A stretch of DNA of 64,000 nt from an uncultured Clostridia bacterium (GCA_947628175.1 CANQZA010000002.1:1-64000); one strand, 5' to 3'. Counted from the stretch's first letter, positions 34,482-46,365 are shown. Notes: generated from the letters alone by a model not told the origin. Program-made: numbers and translations.

Positions 34482-35423
34482 TTATAAGTCCTTTTTGACC
34501 TCAATCTTTCCGAACTTTGGCACATCTGCCCTGTCCACTCTTTTTTCACGGTTGGGGTCAGGTGTCTGAACGGACGATCTGCCGAACGATTTTCTTCCCG
34601 CACCGCGTGAATATGACGGGCGTCTTACTCCTCCCTCAGGCTCAATAACAACCTTTCTCTCGGTTCCGCTTCCAACGGACCGGGAGGTTACACCCTCAAC
34701 TGTCTGCACTGCCGTATGAATAATTCTTCTTTCATACGGATTCATCGGCTCAAATGTATATCTTCTGCCTGATCTTGCAACAAAGCCGGCATTTTTAACC
34801 GCAAGAGATTTAAGTGTTTCCTCTCTCTTCTCACGGTAGTTACCGACATTGAGCGTAACTCGTACATATTTATTTGTTGTATTTTTAATTGCAAGTCCTG
34901 TGAGATACTGTAACGCGTCAAGTGTTTCACCGCGGCGTCCGATTATAATTCCGTAATCCTCACAGCTTACCTCCATCTCAACAACTCCGTCAACAACCTT
35001 TGCCGTTACATCGGCATCGCCGACCCTGAAGCTGTCAATCATCGTTTTGAGATATTTGCACGCATAGTCCAGATCGACATCTGCCTGCGTGATTTTTTCC
35101 TCCTGAGGCCGGTTTGCGGGTTCCTCCTTAACCGGAGGTGCTGCTCTGTGCGCCTTCTCCTCGGTTTTAGGCGAAACGCTCTTCACAGTGCTCTTTTTCG
35201 GAGCTTCCTTTTTCGGCTGATGCGGCTTTTTTTCCCTTTTACCGTCATCATAGCTTGCCTTAACACGGGCATCTGCGCCGCCGAAAAGCCCTAAAATCTT
35301 TTTTTTCGGCATAGAAACAATCTCAATCTTAACATCAGCAGTAAGCGGAGCGTTAAGACCCGCTTTAGCAGAAAGGGTTGCTTCCTCTATTGTTCTGCCG
35401 GTACCGACAAATTCCTTTATCAT
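34482..35423 (-). CDS. jag: RNA-binding protein Jag / KhpB (Jag-N, KH and R3H domains)
   Basis: A 313-residue protein. The Jag N-terminal domain (1-50; MIKEFVGTGRTIEEA) is followed by a long Lys/Glu/Pro-rich linker (about 60-115), a KH domain (about 120-200; IIIGRRGETLDALQYL is its GxxG loop) and an R3H domain (about 205-265; MNPYERRIIHTAVQ). The C-terminal 45 residues are basic and disordered, longer than in Bacillus. KhpB with KhpA influences mRNA stability and cell-wall elongation. An in-frame ATG/TTG lies upstream, but 35423 gives the family N-terminus. Confidence 0.92.
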   Translation of the reverse strand: MIKEFVGTGRTIEEATLSAKAGLNAPLTADVKIEIVSMPKKKILGLFGGADARVKASYDDGKREKKPHQPKKEAPKKSTVKSVSPKTEEKAHRAAPPVKEEPANRPQEEKITQADVDLDYACKYLKTMIDSFRVGDADVTAKVVDGVVEMEVSCEDYGIIIGRRGETLDALQYLTGLAIKNTTNKYVRVTLNVGNYREKREETLKSLAVKNAGFVARSGRRYTFEPMNPYERRIIHTAVQTVEGVTSRSVGSGTERKVVIEPEGGVRRPSYSRGAGRKSFGRSSVQTPDPNREKRVDRADVPKFGKIEVKKDL

Positions 35424-35566
35424 AAATTTCCATTGCCTTTCCGCCCACAAATATATACAGAATTTCCACCTCCGTCTGTGGGCATACGGTTATGAGATGG
35501 AAATTTAGGTATCCTGCGCAACGCAGGCTGTCTTTCTATTGCTGCGTCATTGCAATTATCCGACAA

Positions 35567-36544
35567 TTATTTTATTTTTTTTATATTCTCTTCCCTTGAA
35601 CGGCGCTCAATCGTGTTTTCAACCATAAGCCTTGCCTGTGTTTTTCTGGGCGGGAATTTCCAGAATATAAATAGCTGCTGCAAAATCGCAACGAGATTTG
35701 AGATAATCCAATAAAAGCCTACCGCGGCCGTTACTTTGAAGGAGATGTAAAAAGAGAAAAACGGCATCATTAACATCATCATCATCATTGAACCCATCTG
35801 CTGGCTTGCCGCGGGATTATTCTTTTTCTGTATAAGGGTTGAAACAAGGCTTGAACCGAGCGATGTAACAAGGCACAGGATAGGTATTATAACAATAATT
35901 CCGTCCTTCCAGTGCGGAATTGCCGTCATATCAATGCCGAAAAGGGTCATTCCCTCACGGTATGAGGCAATCTGTATATTCATCCGCTCTGTAAATAAAT
36001 CGGGAAATTTCGCAGTAAGCGTATCCCTGAAAGAATCAAAATTTTCAAGAATACCAAGCTGAAGGTAATTCCCTTTATATCCGAGTTCCTTTACAACCTC
36101 TGCAATTTCATTTGCGTGGTCATTAAAACCGCTCATTCCCAAAACATAGGAGAGGGGATAATAAATAATTCCGATAATTCCCATAAGAAAAACCATCTGG
36201 AAAAGCATTGGTCCGCAGCCCATTTGCATGGGATTGTGTCCCTCCCGCGCATAGAGCTCCTGCATCTCCTGATTTAACTTGTTGCGATCCCTGGGATCGG
36301 GATATTTTTTCTGTATTTTTTGAATTTTTGGCTGAAGCCTTGTTGTCTTTGCCATTGTTTTCTGCTGCTTAATATTTATAGGAAGCAGCAAAAGCCTTGT
36401 GACGACGGTAAAAATAATGATTGCCAAAAAATATTCGTTTGAGAGCACTCCCAAAAGCAGGCTCATACATTTACCGAAAAGCCAGTACAACGGCTTCAAA
36501 AAACCCATACCGCCCGATGCTGCGGCGAGTAAGATACTATTCAT
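35567..36544 (-). CDS. yidC: Membrane protein insertase YidC/OxaI family
   Basis: A 325-residue polytopic insertase that places proteins in the cytoplasmic membrane, alone or with SecYEG. The OxaI core has a first core helix around 35-60, the cytoplasmic hairpin with TRLQPKIQKIQKKYPDP (about 83-99) and four further helices. The N-terminus lacks a lipobox Cys, unlike SpoIIIJ. The start overlaps the yidD stop by four bases. The loop between core helices 2 and 3 is long (about 145-205). Confidence 0.93.
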   Translation of the reverse strand: MNSILLAAASGGMGFLKPLYWLFGKCMSLLLGVLSNEYFLAIIIFTVVTRLLLLPINIKQQKTMAKTTRLQPKIQKIQKKYPDPRDRNKLNQEMQELYAREGHNPMQMGCGPMLFQMVFLMGIIGIIYYPLSYVLGMSGFNDHANEIAEVVKELGYKGNYLQLGILENFDSFRDTLTAKFPDLFTERMNIQIASYREGMTLFGIDMTAIPHWKDGIIVIIPILCLVTSLGSSLVSTLIQKKNNPAASQQMGSMMMMMLMMPFFSFYISFKVTAAVGFYWIISNLVAILQQLFIFWKFPPRKTQARLMVENTIERRSREENIKKIK

Positions 36545-36792
36545 TCATTGTCCTCTTCCGTTTTCTTTGGGGGAACAGGATCCCAGCCGCCCTTAAAAAA
36601 AGGATTGCACCTTAAAATACGCCCCGCCGCAAGCAGACAGCCCTTAAAAATTCCGTGAATTTCAATTGCTTCAACCGCATACTGAGAACAGGTGGGTGTA
36701 TAGCGGCAGCTTCCGTGAGAAAATCTCGGACTGATTGTAAGCTGATAGGTTCTGATTAAAAAAATCAGCGCTTTTTTAATATACTTTCTCAA
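36541..36792 (-). CDS. yidD: Membrane protein insertion efficiency factor YidD
   Basis: An 83-residue protein with the YidD pattern: an N-terminal amphipathic helix with IRTYQLTISP, then CRYTPTCSQYAVEAIE at about 29-44 and a C-terminal NPFFKGGWDPVPP. It sits at the inner membrane face and supports YidC. It overlaps both rnpA upstream and yidC downstream by four bases, the conserved coupled order. Confidence 0.96.
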   Translation of the reverse strand: MRKYIKKALIFLIRTYQLTISPRFSHGSCRYTPTCSQYAVEAIEIHGIFKGCLLAAGRILRCNPFFKGGWDPVPPKKTEEDNE

Positions 36793-37121
36793 TCGAGTAC
36801 TCCCATTTCCGTAAGCTGAGCCTCCATCTGGTCTCTGACTACCTGCATCTTTACGCAGGCGGTTCTGCTCCTTGCGACAAAAACAATATCCCAGTCACCG
36901 CTGAGTCTCGGCTCAAGCTCAAAAAACGCAGCCCTGATAACTCTTTTGGCGCGGTTGCGTCTGACTGCCCCTCCGATTTTTTTGCTGCCGGTAATGCCGA
37001 TGCGCGTATTGCCGCGTCTGCTTTTAATCACATAACTGACAAGATAGGCGCCTGCACGGCTCTCGCCCCTGTAATACAGGCGGCGGAAATCCTTATTTTC
37101 TTTTAAGGCTTTGCTTTTCAC
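36789..37121 (-). CDS. rnpA: Ribonuclease P protein component
   Basis: A 110-residue basic protein, the protein subunit of RNase P, which matures the 5' ends of tRNAs with the rnpB RNA (not in this window). Family features are NKDFRRLYYRG near the start and the RNR motif VRRNRAKRVIRAAF near 62-75. It lies 21 bases after rpmH and overlaps yidD by four bases. Confidence 0.96.
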   Translation of the reverse strand: MKSKALKENKDFRRLYYRGESRAGAYLVSYVIKSRRGNTRIGITGSKKIGGAVRRNRAKRVIRAAFFELEPRLSGDWDIVFVARSRTACVKMQVVRDQMEAQLTEMGVLD

Positions 37122-37142
37122 CTAATCACTCCCAATCGGTAA

Positions 37143-37277
37143 TTAGTAAGAAAGCTTCTTTCTTCCCTTTGCACGGCGGCGTGCAAGTACTTTTCTTCCG
37201 TTTCTTGTTGACATTCTTTTTCTGAAGCCGTGCTCCTTTTGGGCATGTCTCTTCTTAGGCTGGAAAGTTCTTTTCAT
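37143..37277 (-). CDS. rpmH: 50S ribosomal protein L34
   Basis: A 44-residue, very basic protein beginning [20 protein letters not shown], the invariant L34 sequence. The ATG at 37277 is preceded by GGAGTG. It heads the rpmH-rnpA-yidD-yidC operon, driven by the promoter at 37386-37415. Confidence 0.98.
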   Translation of the reverse strand: MKRTFQPKKRHAQKEHGFRKRMSTRNGRKVLARRRAKGRKKLSY

Positions 37278-37385
37278 TTTCTTCACTCCATTCAAAAGAC
37301 TAAACTTGTCTTAATCTTTATATTCTCTGCACGGCATAGTGCAGGCATTTGCGTATAGGAATACAACTCCGCAATATCGGGAAAT

Positions 37386-37415
37386 ATTATATATTAAAGG
37401 GACAAGACTTGTCAA
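37386..37415 (-). promoter_or_regulatory. Sigma-A promoter of the rpmH operon
   Basis: On the minus strand a consensus TTGACA (37410-37415) is 18 bases from a consensus TATAAT (37386-37391), about 110 bases before rpmH. A near-perfect housekeeping promoter, as expected for a ribosomal protein gene. Confidence 0.88.
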
Positions 37416-37432
37416 CAAAAAAATCAATAATC

Positions 37433-37461
37433 TTGTATTTATTCATTATATGTATTATAAT
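37433..37461 (+). promoter_or_regulatory. Sigma-A-like promoter of mtn
   Basis: TTGTAT (37433-37438), a 17-base spacer and TATAAT (37456-37461), about 64 bases before the mtn start. It diverges from the rpmH promoter. Confidence 0.75.
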
Positions 37462-37524
37462 AATACCATATATTGTGCCACATTATTTTGTGACAACAAT
37501 GCCATTCTTTTTAAGGAGCTAACT

Positions 37525-38232
37525 ATGCTGGGAATAATCGGTGCGATGGAAGTCGAGATAGACGAAATCAAAAAGAAAATCAAAAACAAAACAACCTCAT
37601 CCATAGCAGGCGTCGATTTCGTGTGCGGATTTATGGAAAATGTTATGGTCTGCGCGGCAAAATGCTCGCCGGGCAAGGTGAACGCCGCCTTGTGCGCACA
37701 GGCTATGATAGACAATTTTGACATTGATAAAATCATAAACATCGGCGTGGGCTGCTCGCTGAACAGCTATGTTGCGGTAAAAAATGTTGTAATCGCCACA
37801 GATGTGTGCGAGTATGATATTGACATCACGGCACTCGGGGAGCCGAGAGGGTACATAAACGGACTTAATACAATCAAGGTCAAGGCTGACGAACAGCTTT
37901 CCGAGCAGCTTGCAAGAACCGCAATACAATCAGGTGAAAAAATCCATCGCGGCACTGTTGCAAGCGGTGATACCTTTATTGCCGACGCGGCACTCAAACA
38001 AATGCTCTCCGACGAGTTCGGCGCAATCTGCGGTGAAATGGAGGGCGGCGCAATAGGGCATACCTGCGCGGCAAACGGCATTCCGTTTGCGGTGCTCCGT
38101 TCAATAAGCGACGGAGGCGACGAAAAATCGTCCATAGATTATCCCACATTCAAAAAAATTGCCGCAGAAACCTCTACGGCAATCCTAATCGAATATATAA
38201 AATCAGAGCAAAAGCAGTTTTCCTTATTCTAA
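37525..38232 (+). CDS. mtn: 5'-methylthioadenosine/S-adenosylhomocysteine nucleosidase
   Basis: A 235-residue enzyme that cleaves adenine from methylthioadenosine and S-adenosylhomocysteine, clearing the by-products of SAM use. It begins MLGIIGAMEVEI, has the mid-protein GDTFI segment and the substrate-binding EMEGGAIGHTC, and ends with RSISDGGDE carrying the catalytic Asp. ATG at 37525 follows AAGGAG; the open frame upstream is ignored. Its last nine bases overlap the end of the convergent XRE regulator. Confidence 0.95.
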   Translation: MLGIIGAMEVEIDEIKKKIKNKTTSSIAGVDFVCGFMENVMVCAAKCSPGKVNAALCAQAMIDNFDIDKIINIGVGCSLNSYVAVKNVVIATDVCEYDIDITALGEPRGYINGLNTIKVKADEQLSEQLARTAIQSGEKIHRGTVASGDTFIADAALKQMLSDEFGAICGEMEGGAIGHTCAANGIPFAVLRSISDGGDEKSSIDYPTFKKIAAETSTAILIEYIKSEQKQFSLF

Positions 38233-38850
38233 AAGCGTATTGATAATATGTTCCTCGGCGCTTTCAATAATGGTGTGTAAAGCAGTCCTTTCACTTAAAT
38301 CAGTACCTGTTCTTGATTTATCCTCAATAAAAACAAAGCGTGCGTCCTCAACGGCAAGCGCAGCCGAGGCAAGCTCTCTTCCAAGGGAATAGTCAATCTT
38401 GAACATTTCTTTGGGAAGAATTCCCGCCTTTGCCATTGTTATTGCCCCGCGGTAGAGGCAAAGCGTGTAATAATCATATATATATTTTACGGCACTGTCG
38501 TTGCTTGTACTTGAAATCATCTTAAGCAAAAGCTCTGTCGCTTTACCGAGGGTTACTATCGAATTTTCACTGTCCGCGCTTGCAATACAGGAGAGATTTA
38601 CACCGTTTCTGTTTTCGCTCACGCCGAGCAGGTAATCCGTGGTAACACCATAATATTCTCCGCATTTAATAACAAAATCAAGTCCGCATTCTCTTATACC
38701 CTTTTCATAATGGCTCAAAAGGGCCTGTGATATACCCAGATCCGCCGCCGCTTTTTTCTGGCTTATTCCTCTCTCCTTGCGCAGCTGCGACAGCTTTTTA
38801 GAAAATTTTGACGATTTTACCTGCTTTGTTATTTCCTTTTCATCTTTCAT
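38224..38850 (-). CDS. XRE-family transcriptional regulator
   Basis: A 208-residue protein with a Cro/C1-type helix-turn-helix near the N-terminus (about 15-70; KKAAADLGISQALLSHYEKG). It is followed by a helical domain of about 120 residues that I do not recognise and that contains no enzymatic motif. Target genes are unknown. It converges on mtn and diverges from the histidine phosphatase gene, with 119 bases between the two starts, so it could regulate itself or that neighbour. Confidence 0.85.
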   Translation of the reverse strand: MKDEKEITKQVKSSKFSKKLSQLRKERGISQKKAAADLGISQALLSHYEKGIRECGLDFVIKCGEYYGVTTDYLLGVSENRNGVNLSCIASADSENSIVTLGKATELLLKMISSTSNDSAVKYIYDYYTLCLYRGAITMAKAGILPKEMFKIDYSLGRELASAALAVEDARFVFIEDKSRTGTDLSERTALHTIIESAEEHIINTLLE

Positions 38851-38969
38851 CCTTACACGACCTTAAAAATATTACAAATTGTATTATACCACCATATTAC
38901 TATTTGTAAAGTTGCAATCTGAATTTGTTAATTAATTGTAATATTTTGCGCTTAAAAGGAGTTTTTTAT

Positions 38970-39605
38970 ATGAAAACCTATACAATTTATCTTTTTCGCC
39001 ACGGGATAACCCAAGGCAACTTAAACGCACAGTATATTGGTCATACAGACCTTCCACTCACTACAGATAGTATATCACAACTGAAAGCCATCAGCGAAAG
39101 GGAGGGTTATCCGCAGGTTAACGCCGTTTTTTCGTCCCCGCTTAAAAGATGTGCCGACTCGGCAAAAATTATGTTTGATAACAAAAATGTAATCATTATT
39201 GATGATTTTATTGAATATAATTTCGGCGAATTTGAGGGAATGCGCTTTGATGATTTAAAGGACAATGATGATTTCAAAAACTGGATGAACGGTGATATTC
39301 ATGCAAAGCCTCCCTTCGGCGAGAGTAATGCCGAATTTGCCCAACGGATATGCTCTGCTTTTGAAAAGGTAATAAACGGCTGTCTTAAAACGGGTACGGA
39401 TAAAATCGCCATCGTTGGTCATGCCGGAGCGATTATGACGATACTTGCGTGCTACGGTATACCTGAAGCGCCTATGGCGCACTGGCAGATGGATCCCGGC
39501 TACGGCTATGTGCTGAAACTGACGCCGTCTCTTTGGATGAGGGCAAATAAAATAGAGGTTGTCGATACTGCTCCGACTCCCCTTGAAAAGATAAGAAAGA
39601 AATAA
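38970..39605 (+). CDS. Histidine phosphatase family protein (phosphoglycerate-mutase-like)
   Basis: A 211-residue protein of the RHG family. LFRHGITQGN near residues 7-16 carries the catalytic His, SSPLKRCADSA near 50 the second Arg, and GHAGAIM near 150 the second His; a Glu for proton donation is expected in EYNFGEFEG. Related enzymes include alpha-ribazole phosphatase (CobC) and small-molecule phosphatases. No cobalamin gene is nearby, so the substrate is open. ATG at 38970 follows AAAAGGAG; a long hairpin follows at 39663-39698. Confidence 0.9.
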   Translation: MKTYTIYLFRHGITQGNLNAQYIGHTDLPLTTDSISQLKAISEREGYPQVNAVFSSPLKRCADSAKIMFDNKNVIIIDDFIEYNFGEFEGMRFDDLKDNDDFKNWMNGDIHAKPPFGESNAEFAQRICSAFEKVINGCLKTGTDKIAIVGHAGAIMTILACYGIPEAPMAHWQMDPGYGYVLKLTPSLWMRANKIEVVDTAPTPLEKIRKK

Positions 39606-39662
39606 TTTGTATAGGCCGTGCCTTTTAATCCTTCAGCATGGTCAGCTCTTTTTAGAACAATC

Positions 39663-39698
39663 CGAGCACCCCTGAAACAGTTGTTTCAGGGGTGCTCG
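39663..39698. terminator. Long perfect hairpin between two convergent genes
   Basis: A 17-bp perfect stem with a 2-base loop (39663-39679 with 39682-39698), between the histidine phosphatase and the convergent LCP gene. It lacks a strong T-run on either side but is placed where a bidirectional terminator is expected. Confidence 0.65.
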
Positions 39699-39709
39699 TC
39701 CATTCAAGC

Positions 39710-41311
39710 TCAATAATCTATCTGGAGATATTGTGCTCTGTTTTCATTGAGATTAATATTTGATTTTCCGTAAATCTCATTCTGAAGCTCGCAGGCGTCC
39801 TTGGGGAAATCAACCTTCCATATCCAATTTTTCGGAGCTACGGCAAATTTGCTTCCGCCGGACGCGTTTTCGGTATTCGGAACAGTATTTGTCACCGTTT
39901 TAAAATTAAGCCAGCCGTCTTTCATCGCCGTGTTTGCGATAGAAACAATTTCTTTTTTGGAATATCCTGTAACAACATAGCCGATCATACTGTTTACGGT
40001 CTTGACGGTATCTATCTTTCCCGCACCCTTCATCTTTTTAAAGAGTTCAAGAAGCACTGCCTTCTGCCTGTCGGCACGGGCGTTATCGGAGTCGATATAT
40101 CTTATACGGCAATATGCAAGAGCCTGCTTTCCGTTTAGCTTGACACGCTGATATTCGCCGTTTTCGCCCGGCACCGCATCCGGGAGTGTTGCCTTTGCAT
40201 ATCTTTTGGGATGATTGTTGACCTCTCTTACCTCAGCCGGCGTAATGGGAATTTCTATTCCGCCCTGTGTGTCTATGATTTTAGGAAAGCTTGCGAAATT
40301 TACAATAACATAATTGTCAATGGAAATCTTAAAATATCTCTCAACCGTGTTGATATATGTTTTTATGCCTCCGTTTGCGGCGGATTCATTGATTTTTCCG
40401 TACATTCCGTTGCCGTCAACCTCGTAATAAACATACATATCGCGAAGCACCGAGGTCATGGTGAGCTGCTTCGTGTCAATATTAACGCTTACAATAATTG
40501 CCGAATCGGCTCTTGACGCATTGGATATTTTTTCCTCCCTTGTATCCTGGCCAATCAGAAGTACATTGAGGATGTGGGTAGAGCTTACAGGGTCGCCGTT
40601 GAGATACCACTGCTTGAGATATTCCTTATATCCCGTTATTTCGTCTGCCGAAACCTCATTAATAGCGGGAAAATCCTCCTGCAAAAAGTCCATGCCGTTG
40701 TAATAGGTAACCTTTTCGTAATCCTCGCCGTCCTGCGTAACCTTGTTGAGCGCATCGTTGGCATAGAGAATACCGAAAACGACTGCCGCGATAATAAGAA
40801 AAACGAGAATGACGATTGCCGTAATGGTTACTTTACCTTTTTTTGTTTTAAAAAAGTTTTCTTTTACCGGCTCTTCCTCATACGCATACTTCTCTTCAAA
40901 CAAATCCTCTCTGTCCGCAAGAGAAAGGAGGTCTACCATTCCGTCGTCCTCTTCCCGGCTTTGTGAATTGCTTTCGCCGCCGGATGCCTTTTCTTCATTA
41001 GGAGACACTTCTTTCCGGGTAGACTCTTCCTCCTCAATCAAGATGCCGTTTTCCTGTCTTGCAGTATTGCCGGCATCACTTTCGCCGTCCTCTTCCCGGC
41101 TTTCCTGCGCAGCCGACGGTTCATCAATCGGAATTTGTATAACAACTTCTTCATCTGAAGTCTCTTTTTTGTCTGTACCCAGATTGAAAATCTCTTTTTT
41201 AGACGCATGTTCCGCGTGGGTGTCTGAAGATTCGGGCGCGTTTTGCTTTTCCTCTCTTCTTTTTTTTACCTCAGAGAGTATATCGTCTATATTATAAGAC
41301 TCCTTCTCCAT
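39710..41311 (-). CDS. LytR-CpsA-Psr (LCP) family protein, probable glycopolymer ligase
   Basis: A 533-residue protein. Residues 1-155 are cytosolic, acidic and low in complexity (many Glu and Ser); one membrane helix follows at about 160-185, and the extracellular LCP domain spans about 240-450. The domain has the conserved Arg and Asp pattern (RADSAIIVSV, MTSVLRDMYV, YCRIRYIDSDNARADRQKA). LCP enzymes attach lipid-linked teichoic acids or capsules to peptidoglycan. The ATG at 41311 is eight bases after AGAGGAG and is preferred over GTG at 41320. It could link the glycan made at 3.7-24.8 kb, by inference only. Confidence 0.9.
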   Translation of the reverse strand: MEKESYNIDDILSEVKKRREEKQNAPESSDTHAEHASKKEIFNLGTDKKETSDEEVVIQIPIDEPSAAQESREEDGESDAGNTARQENGILIEEEESTRKEVSPNEEKASGGESNSQSREEDDGMVDLLSLADREDLFEEKYAYEEEPVKENFFKTKKGKVTITAIVILVFLIIAAVVFGILYANDALNKVTQDGEDYEKVTYYNGMDFLQEDFPAINEVSADEITGYKEYLKQWYLNGDPVSSTHILNVLLIGQDTREEKISNASRADSAIIVSVNIDTKQLTMTSVLRDMYVYYEVDGNGMYGKINESAANGGIKTYINTVERYFKISIDNYVIVNFASFPKIIDTQGGIEIPITPAEVREVNNHPKRYAKATLPDAVPGENGEYQRVKLNGKQALAYCRIRYIDSDNARADRQKAVLLELFKKMKGAGKIDTVKTVNSMIGYVVTGYSKKEIVSIANTAMKDGWLNFKTVTNTVPNTENASGGSKFAVAPKNWIWKVDFPKDACELQNEIYGKSNINLNENRAQYLQIDY

Positions 41312-41412
41312 TGGATTCACTCCTCTTTACCATAGCTTTTGACATTATATATCAAATATAAAGTAAATTCCATAAATAAAATGTAAAAAATATATTTTTT
41401 AGGAATCAACAG

Positions 41413-43926
41413 TCAAAATAAGCTGTTTTCTGTCATCGGGCCGTTCTCCGCTTCTGTATCAGATTCTTCCTCCGAAGCGTCTTCCTCTTCCTCAATTCTG
41501 TCCACAACAGAGAGTGTTGCGAGCCGCTCTCCCTCGCTGACTTTCATAACCTTAACACCTTTTGAAGGTCTGAGGAAAGTGGAAATCTGGTCGGCGGGCG
41601 TACGGATAATAATTCCGTCCGAGGAAATCATAATGACATCATTATGATCACATACAGGCGCAATCATTGCAACCTTTCCGTACTGTGAAGTTCTGTAGTT
41701 TATCAGTCCCTTTCCTGCCCTCGACTGAATTCTGTAATCGGAAAACAGGCTCTTTCTTCCGTATCCGGTTTCCGAGACGGTAAGCAGAGAATATCCCTCT
41801 CTCTCAACGGCAAAGCCGACAACATAGTCGCCCTCGCCAAGCGTTATCGCCTTGACGCCTCTTGCCGTTCTGCCGATCAGGCGTGCGTCGGATTCCCTGA
41901 AGCAGATGCTCATACCCTCGTGCGTCGCAACGATAAGGTTTCTCTGACCGTCGGTAATGTCAACCCAGGAAAGCTCGTCGTCCTCATCAAGATTGATTGC
42001 GATAATTCCCGTTTTTCGTATATGGTCGTATTCGCTCAGCGCGGTTCTCTTGATAATGCCGTTTCTTGTTACCATACAGAGATAGGTCCTGTCCTCCTCG
42101 TGCGGAACCTTTACCATGGCGCTTATCTGCTCGCCGTTTTCAAGCGGAAGAATGTTTACAACATTCATTCCTCTGCTTGTCCTTGAGGATTCGGGAATTT
42201 CATATCCCTTGAGTCTGAACACCTTTCCCATATTGGTAAAAAGAAGTATTCTGTCGTGCGTCGAGCAGGCAAACATGGTTTTTGCCATATCCTCCTCGCG
42301 GCGCGACATACCCGATATTCCGCGGCCTCCGCGGTTCTGCGCCTTATAGGTATCCACTGTCTGGCGCTTCATATATCCCTTTTCGGTAAGCGTGAGTATA
42401 CATTCCTCAACAGGAATGAGATCCTCGTCGTCAACATCTCCGCTGTAGGCGCATATCTGCGTTCTGCGCGCGTCGCCGAATTTGTCGCCGATTGCTCTTG
42501 CCTCTGTCTTTATTATGTCATAAATTCTCTGCTCATGTGAGAGAATATCGAGAAAATCATTTATTTTTTCATGAAGCTCATTGAGTTCATTGAGTATTTT
42601 TTCTATTTCAAGTCCGGCAAGCTGGCCGATACGGTAAGCAACAATGGCGCTTGCCTGAGGATCGTCAAATCCGTATTTATCCATAATGAGTTGCTTTGCG
42701 TCCGCCTGGGAGCCTTTACAGGAACGGATTGAGGCGATAATCTCGTCAACCATATCAATTGCTTTCGCAAGTCCCTCTAAAATATGAGCCCTTTCCTGCG
42801 CTTTTTTGAGGTCAAAGCTCGTTCTTCTTGTAACAATATCTTTCTGGAAAGCAATATATTTTTCAAGAATTTCCTTTAGCGTCAGTACTTTCGGTACACC
42901 GTCATCAAGCACAAGCATTATCGCGCCGAAAGTCACCTGCATATCGGTCATTTTATAAAGGTTGTTGAGCACAACCTGCGCGTTTGCGTCTCTCTTGACA
43001 ATGATTTCGATATGCATACCCCTGCGGTCGGAGTAATCCTGAACATCGGCTATGCCCTCAAGACGCTTTTCTTTTACAAGCTCCGCAATTCTTGATATGA
43101 GCCTTGCCTTATTCACCCCGTAAGGGATTTCCGTAACGACGATTTTAAATCTGTCGCCCTTTGTTTCAATAATTTCAGCCTTTGCTCTTACATAGATTTT
43201 TCCTCTGCCGGTCTCATATGCTTCGCGTATTCCTTTTGTTCCCATTATAATTCCGGCAGTCGGGAAATCAGGACCTTTTATGTACTGCATAAGCTCATCA
43301 AGCTGCGCGTCGGGATGATCAATAAGGCAGCACATTCCCTCAATAACCTCTCTCATATTATGCGGAGGTATGTTTGTCGCCATACCTACGGCGATACCCG
43401 ATGAGCCGTTAACAAGAAGGTTGGGAAAGCGTGCGGGGAGAACTTGCGGTTCTTTCGTCGTATCGTCAAAATTCGGCGACCAGTCAACCGTTTCCTTTTT
43501 TATGTCCTCAAGCATTTTCAGAGAGATTTTGCTCATTCTGCTTTCCGTGTAACGGTACGCGGCAGGCGGATCTCCGTCTATCGATCCGAAATTGCCGTGG
43601 CCGTCAACAAGCGGATGTCTCATGGAAAATGCCTGCGCAAGCCTTACCATTGCGTCATATACAGACGCGTCTCCGTGCGGATGGTAATGACCGAGCACAT
43701 CGCCGACTGTTGTGGCGCATTTTCTGTACGGCCGGTCGGGATAAAGACTGTTTTCATACATGGCATACAATATTCTTCTGTGTACGGGTTTGAGTCCGTC
43801 TCTGACATCGGGAAGAGCACGGCTTACAATAACGGTCATGGAATAATCCAGAAAGTCTTTTCTGATTTCCGTACTGATTTCTACATCTACGATTTTTTGA
43901 TTATCATAGCGTATTTCTTCGTTCAT
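41413..43926 (-). CDS. gyrA: DNA gyrase subunit A
   Basis: An 837-residue subunit of gyrase, which introduces negative supercoils into DNA. The breakage-reunion domain has [17 protein letters not shown] near residues 80-96 and the active-site Tyr in [10 protein letters not shown] near 125. The C-terminal part is a beta-pinwheel with repeated blades and the GyrA-box segment [10 protein letters not shown] near 545; the tail is acidic. Start ATG at 43926 follows AAGGAGAT. The residue equivalent to E. coli Ser83 is Ala. It follows gyrB by about 56 bases. Confidence 0.97.
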   Translation of the reverse strand: MNEEIRYDNQKIVDVEISTEIRKDFLDYSMTVIVSRALPDVRDGLKPVHRRILYAMYENSLYPDRPYRKCATTVGDVLGHYHPHGDASVYDAMVRLAQAFSMRHPLVDGHGNFGSIDGDPPAAYRYTESRMSKISLKMLEDIKKETVDWSPNFDDTTKEPQVLPARFPNLLVNGSSGIAVGMATNIPPHNMREVIEGMCCLIDHPDAQLDELMQYIKGPDFPTAGIIMGTKGIREAYETGRGKIYVRAKAEIIETKGDRFKIVVTEIPYGVNKARLISRIAELVKEKRLEGIADVQDYSDRRGMHIEIIVKRDANAQVVLNNLYKMTDMQVTFGAIMLVLDDGVPKVLTLKEILEKYIAFQKDIVTRRTSFDLKKAQERAHILEGLAKAIDMVDEIIASIRSCKGSQADAKQLIMDKYGFDDPQASAIVAYRIGQLAGLEIEKILNELNELHEKINDFLDILSHEQRIYDIIKTEARAIGDKFGDARRTQICAYSGDVDDEDLIPVEECILTLTEKGYMKRQTVDTYKAQNRGGRGISGMSRREEDMAKTMFACSTHDRILLFTNMGKVFRLKGYEIPESSRTSRGMNVVNILPLENGEQISAMVKVPHEEDRTYLCMVTRNGIIKRTALSEYDHIRKTGIIAINLDEDDELSWVDITDGQRNLIVATHEGMSICFRESDARLIGRTARGVKAITLGEGDYVVGFAVEREGYSLLTVSETGYGRKSLFSDYRIQSRAGKGLINYRTSQYGKVAMIAPVCDHNDVIMISSDGIIIRTPADQISTFLRPSKGVKVMKVSEGERLATLSVVDRIEEEEDASEEESDTEAENGPMTENSLF

Positions 43927-43982
43927 TCGTATATCTCCTTGCTGTAAAGTCTGTTTTCGGCCTGCTGTTTAAACGGCTTTCT

Positions 43983-45995
<2,013 letters not shown>

Positions 45996-46229
45996 TTATT
46001 GAATTCTTTTAAGCAATGTCGCCGTGTTCAGCGGACAGATATAGATTTTATCCCTGCACACTACAAAACTTTTAGGAAGCTCATAGTTTACATAAACAAC
46101 TTTTTTCTTTTTTTCGGCATTTGAAAGATACGCTCTCGTGACCTTACTGACCGTTGAGGTATCCATATCAAAAATACCGATAATTTCACCGCTTTTTACC
46201 GCGGTATTGCCCCCTATATAAAGATACAT
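45996..46229 (-). CDS. remB: DUF370 regulator RemB (YaaB)
   Basis: A 77-residue protein of the RemA/RemB (DUF370) family. It begins MYLYIGGNTAVKSGEIIGIFD and has KVVYVNYELPKSFV in the second half. RemA-family proteins are DNA-binding regulators of biofilm genes in Bacillus; the origin-located RemB is conserved between recF and gyrB, as here. The ribosome-binding site is weak; the gene begins directly after the stop of a short open frame (46230-46352), which may couple its translation. Confidence 0.93.
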   Translation of the reverse strand: MYLYIGGNTAVKSGEIIGIFDMDTSTVSKVTRAYLSNAEKKKKVVYVNYELPKSFVVCRDKIYICPLNTATLLKRIQ

Positions 46230-46352
46230 TTACGCACACAGCCTTTCCGGCTGCAACAGCTCCTTAAAAAGCATTAACATCTCATCGCAGCCTGATGCAG
46301 TGTTAACGGCGTTCACATCTGTCTTTGCAAGATGTTTTGAGGACAAAGTCAT
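46230..46352 (-). CDS. Short open frame between recF and remB
   Basis: A 40-codon frame from ATG at 46352 that ends directly before the remB ATG (TAA then ATG). The encoded peptide (starts MTLSSKHLAKTD, ends LLQPERLCA) shows no family I know. It has no good ribosome-binding site of its own. Its end-to-start contact with remB suggests either a translational-coupling leader or a chance frame in the 136-base gap. Reported as a possibility only. Confidence 0.3.
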   Translation of the reverse strand: MTLSSKHLAKTDVNAVNTASGCDEMLMLFKELLQPERLCA

Positions 46353-46365
46353 AATATTGTGAAAA

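Noticed and set aside
39663..39698. Long hairpin as a mobile repeat element
   Set aside because: Only one copy was noticed in the window and it sits between convergent genes, so a terminator-like role is simpler.
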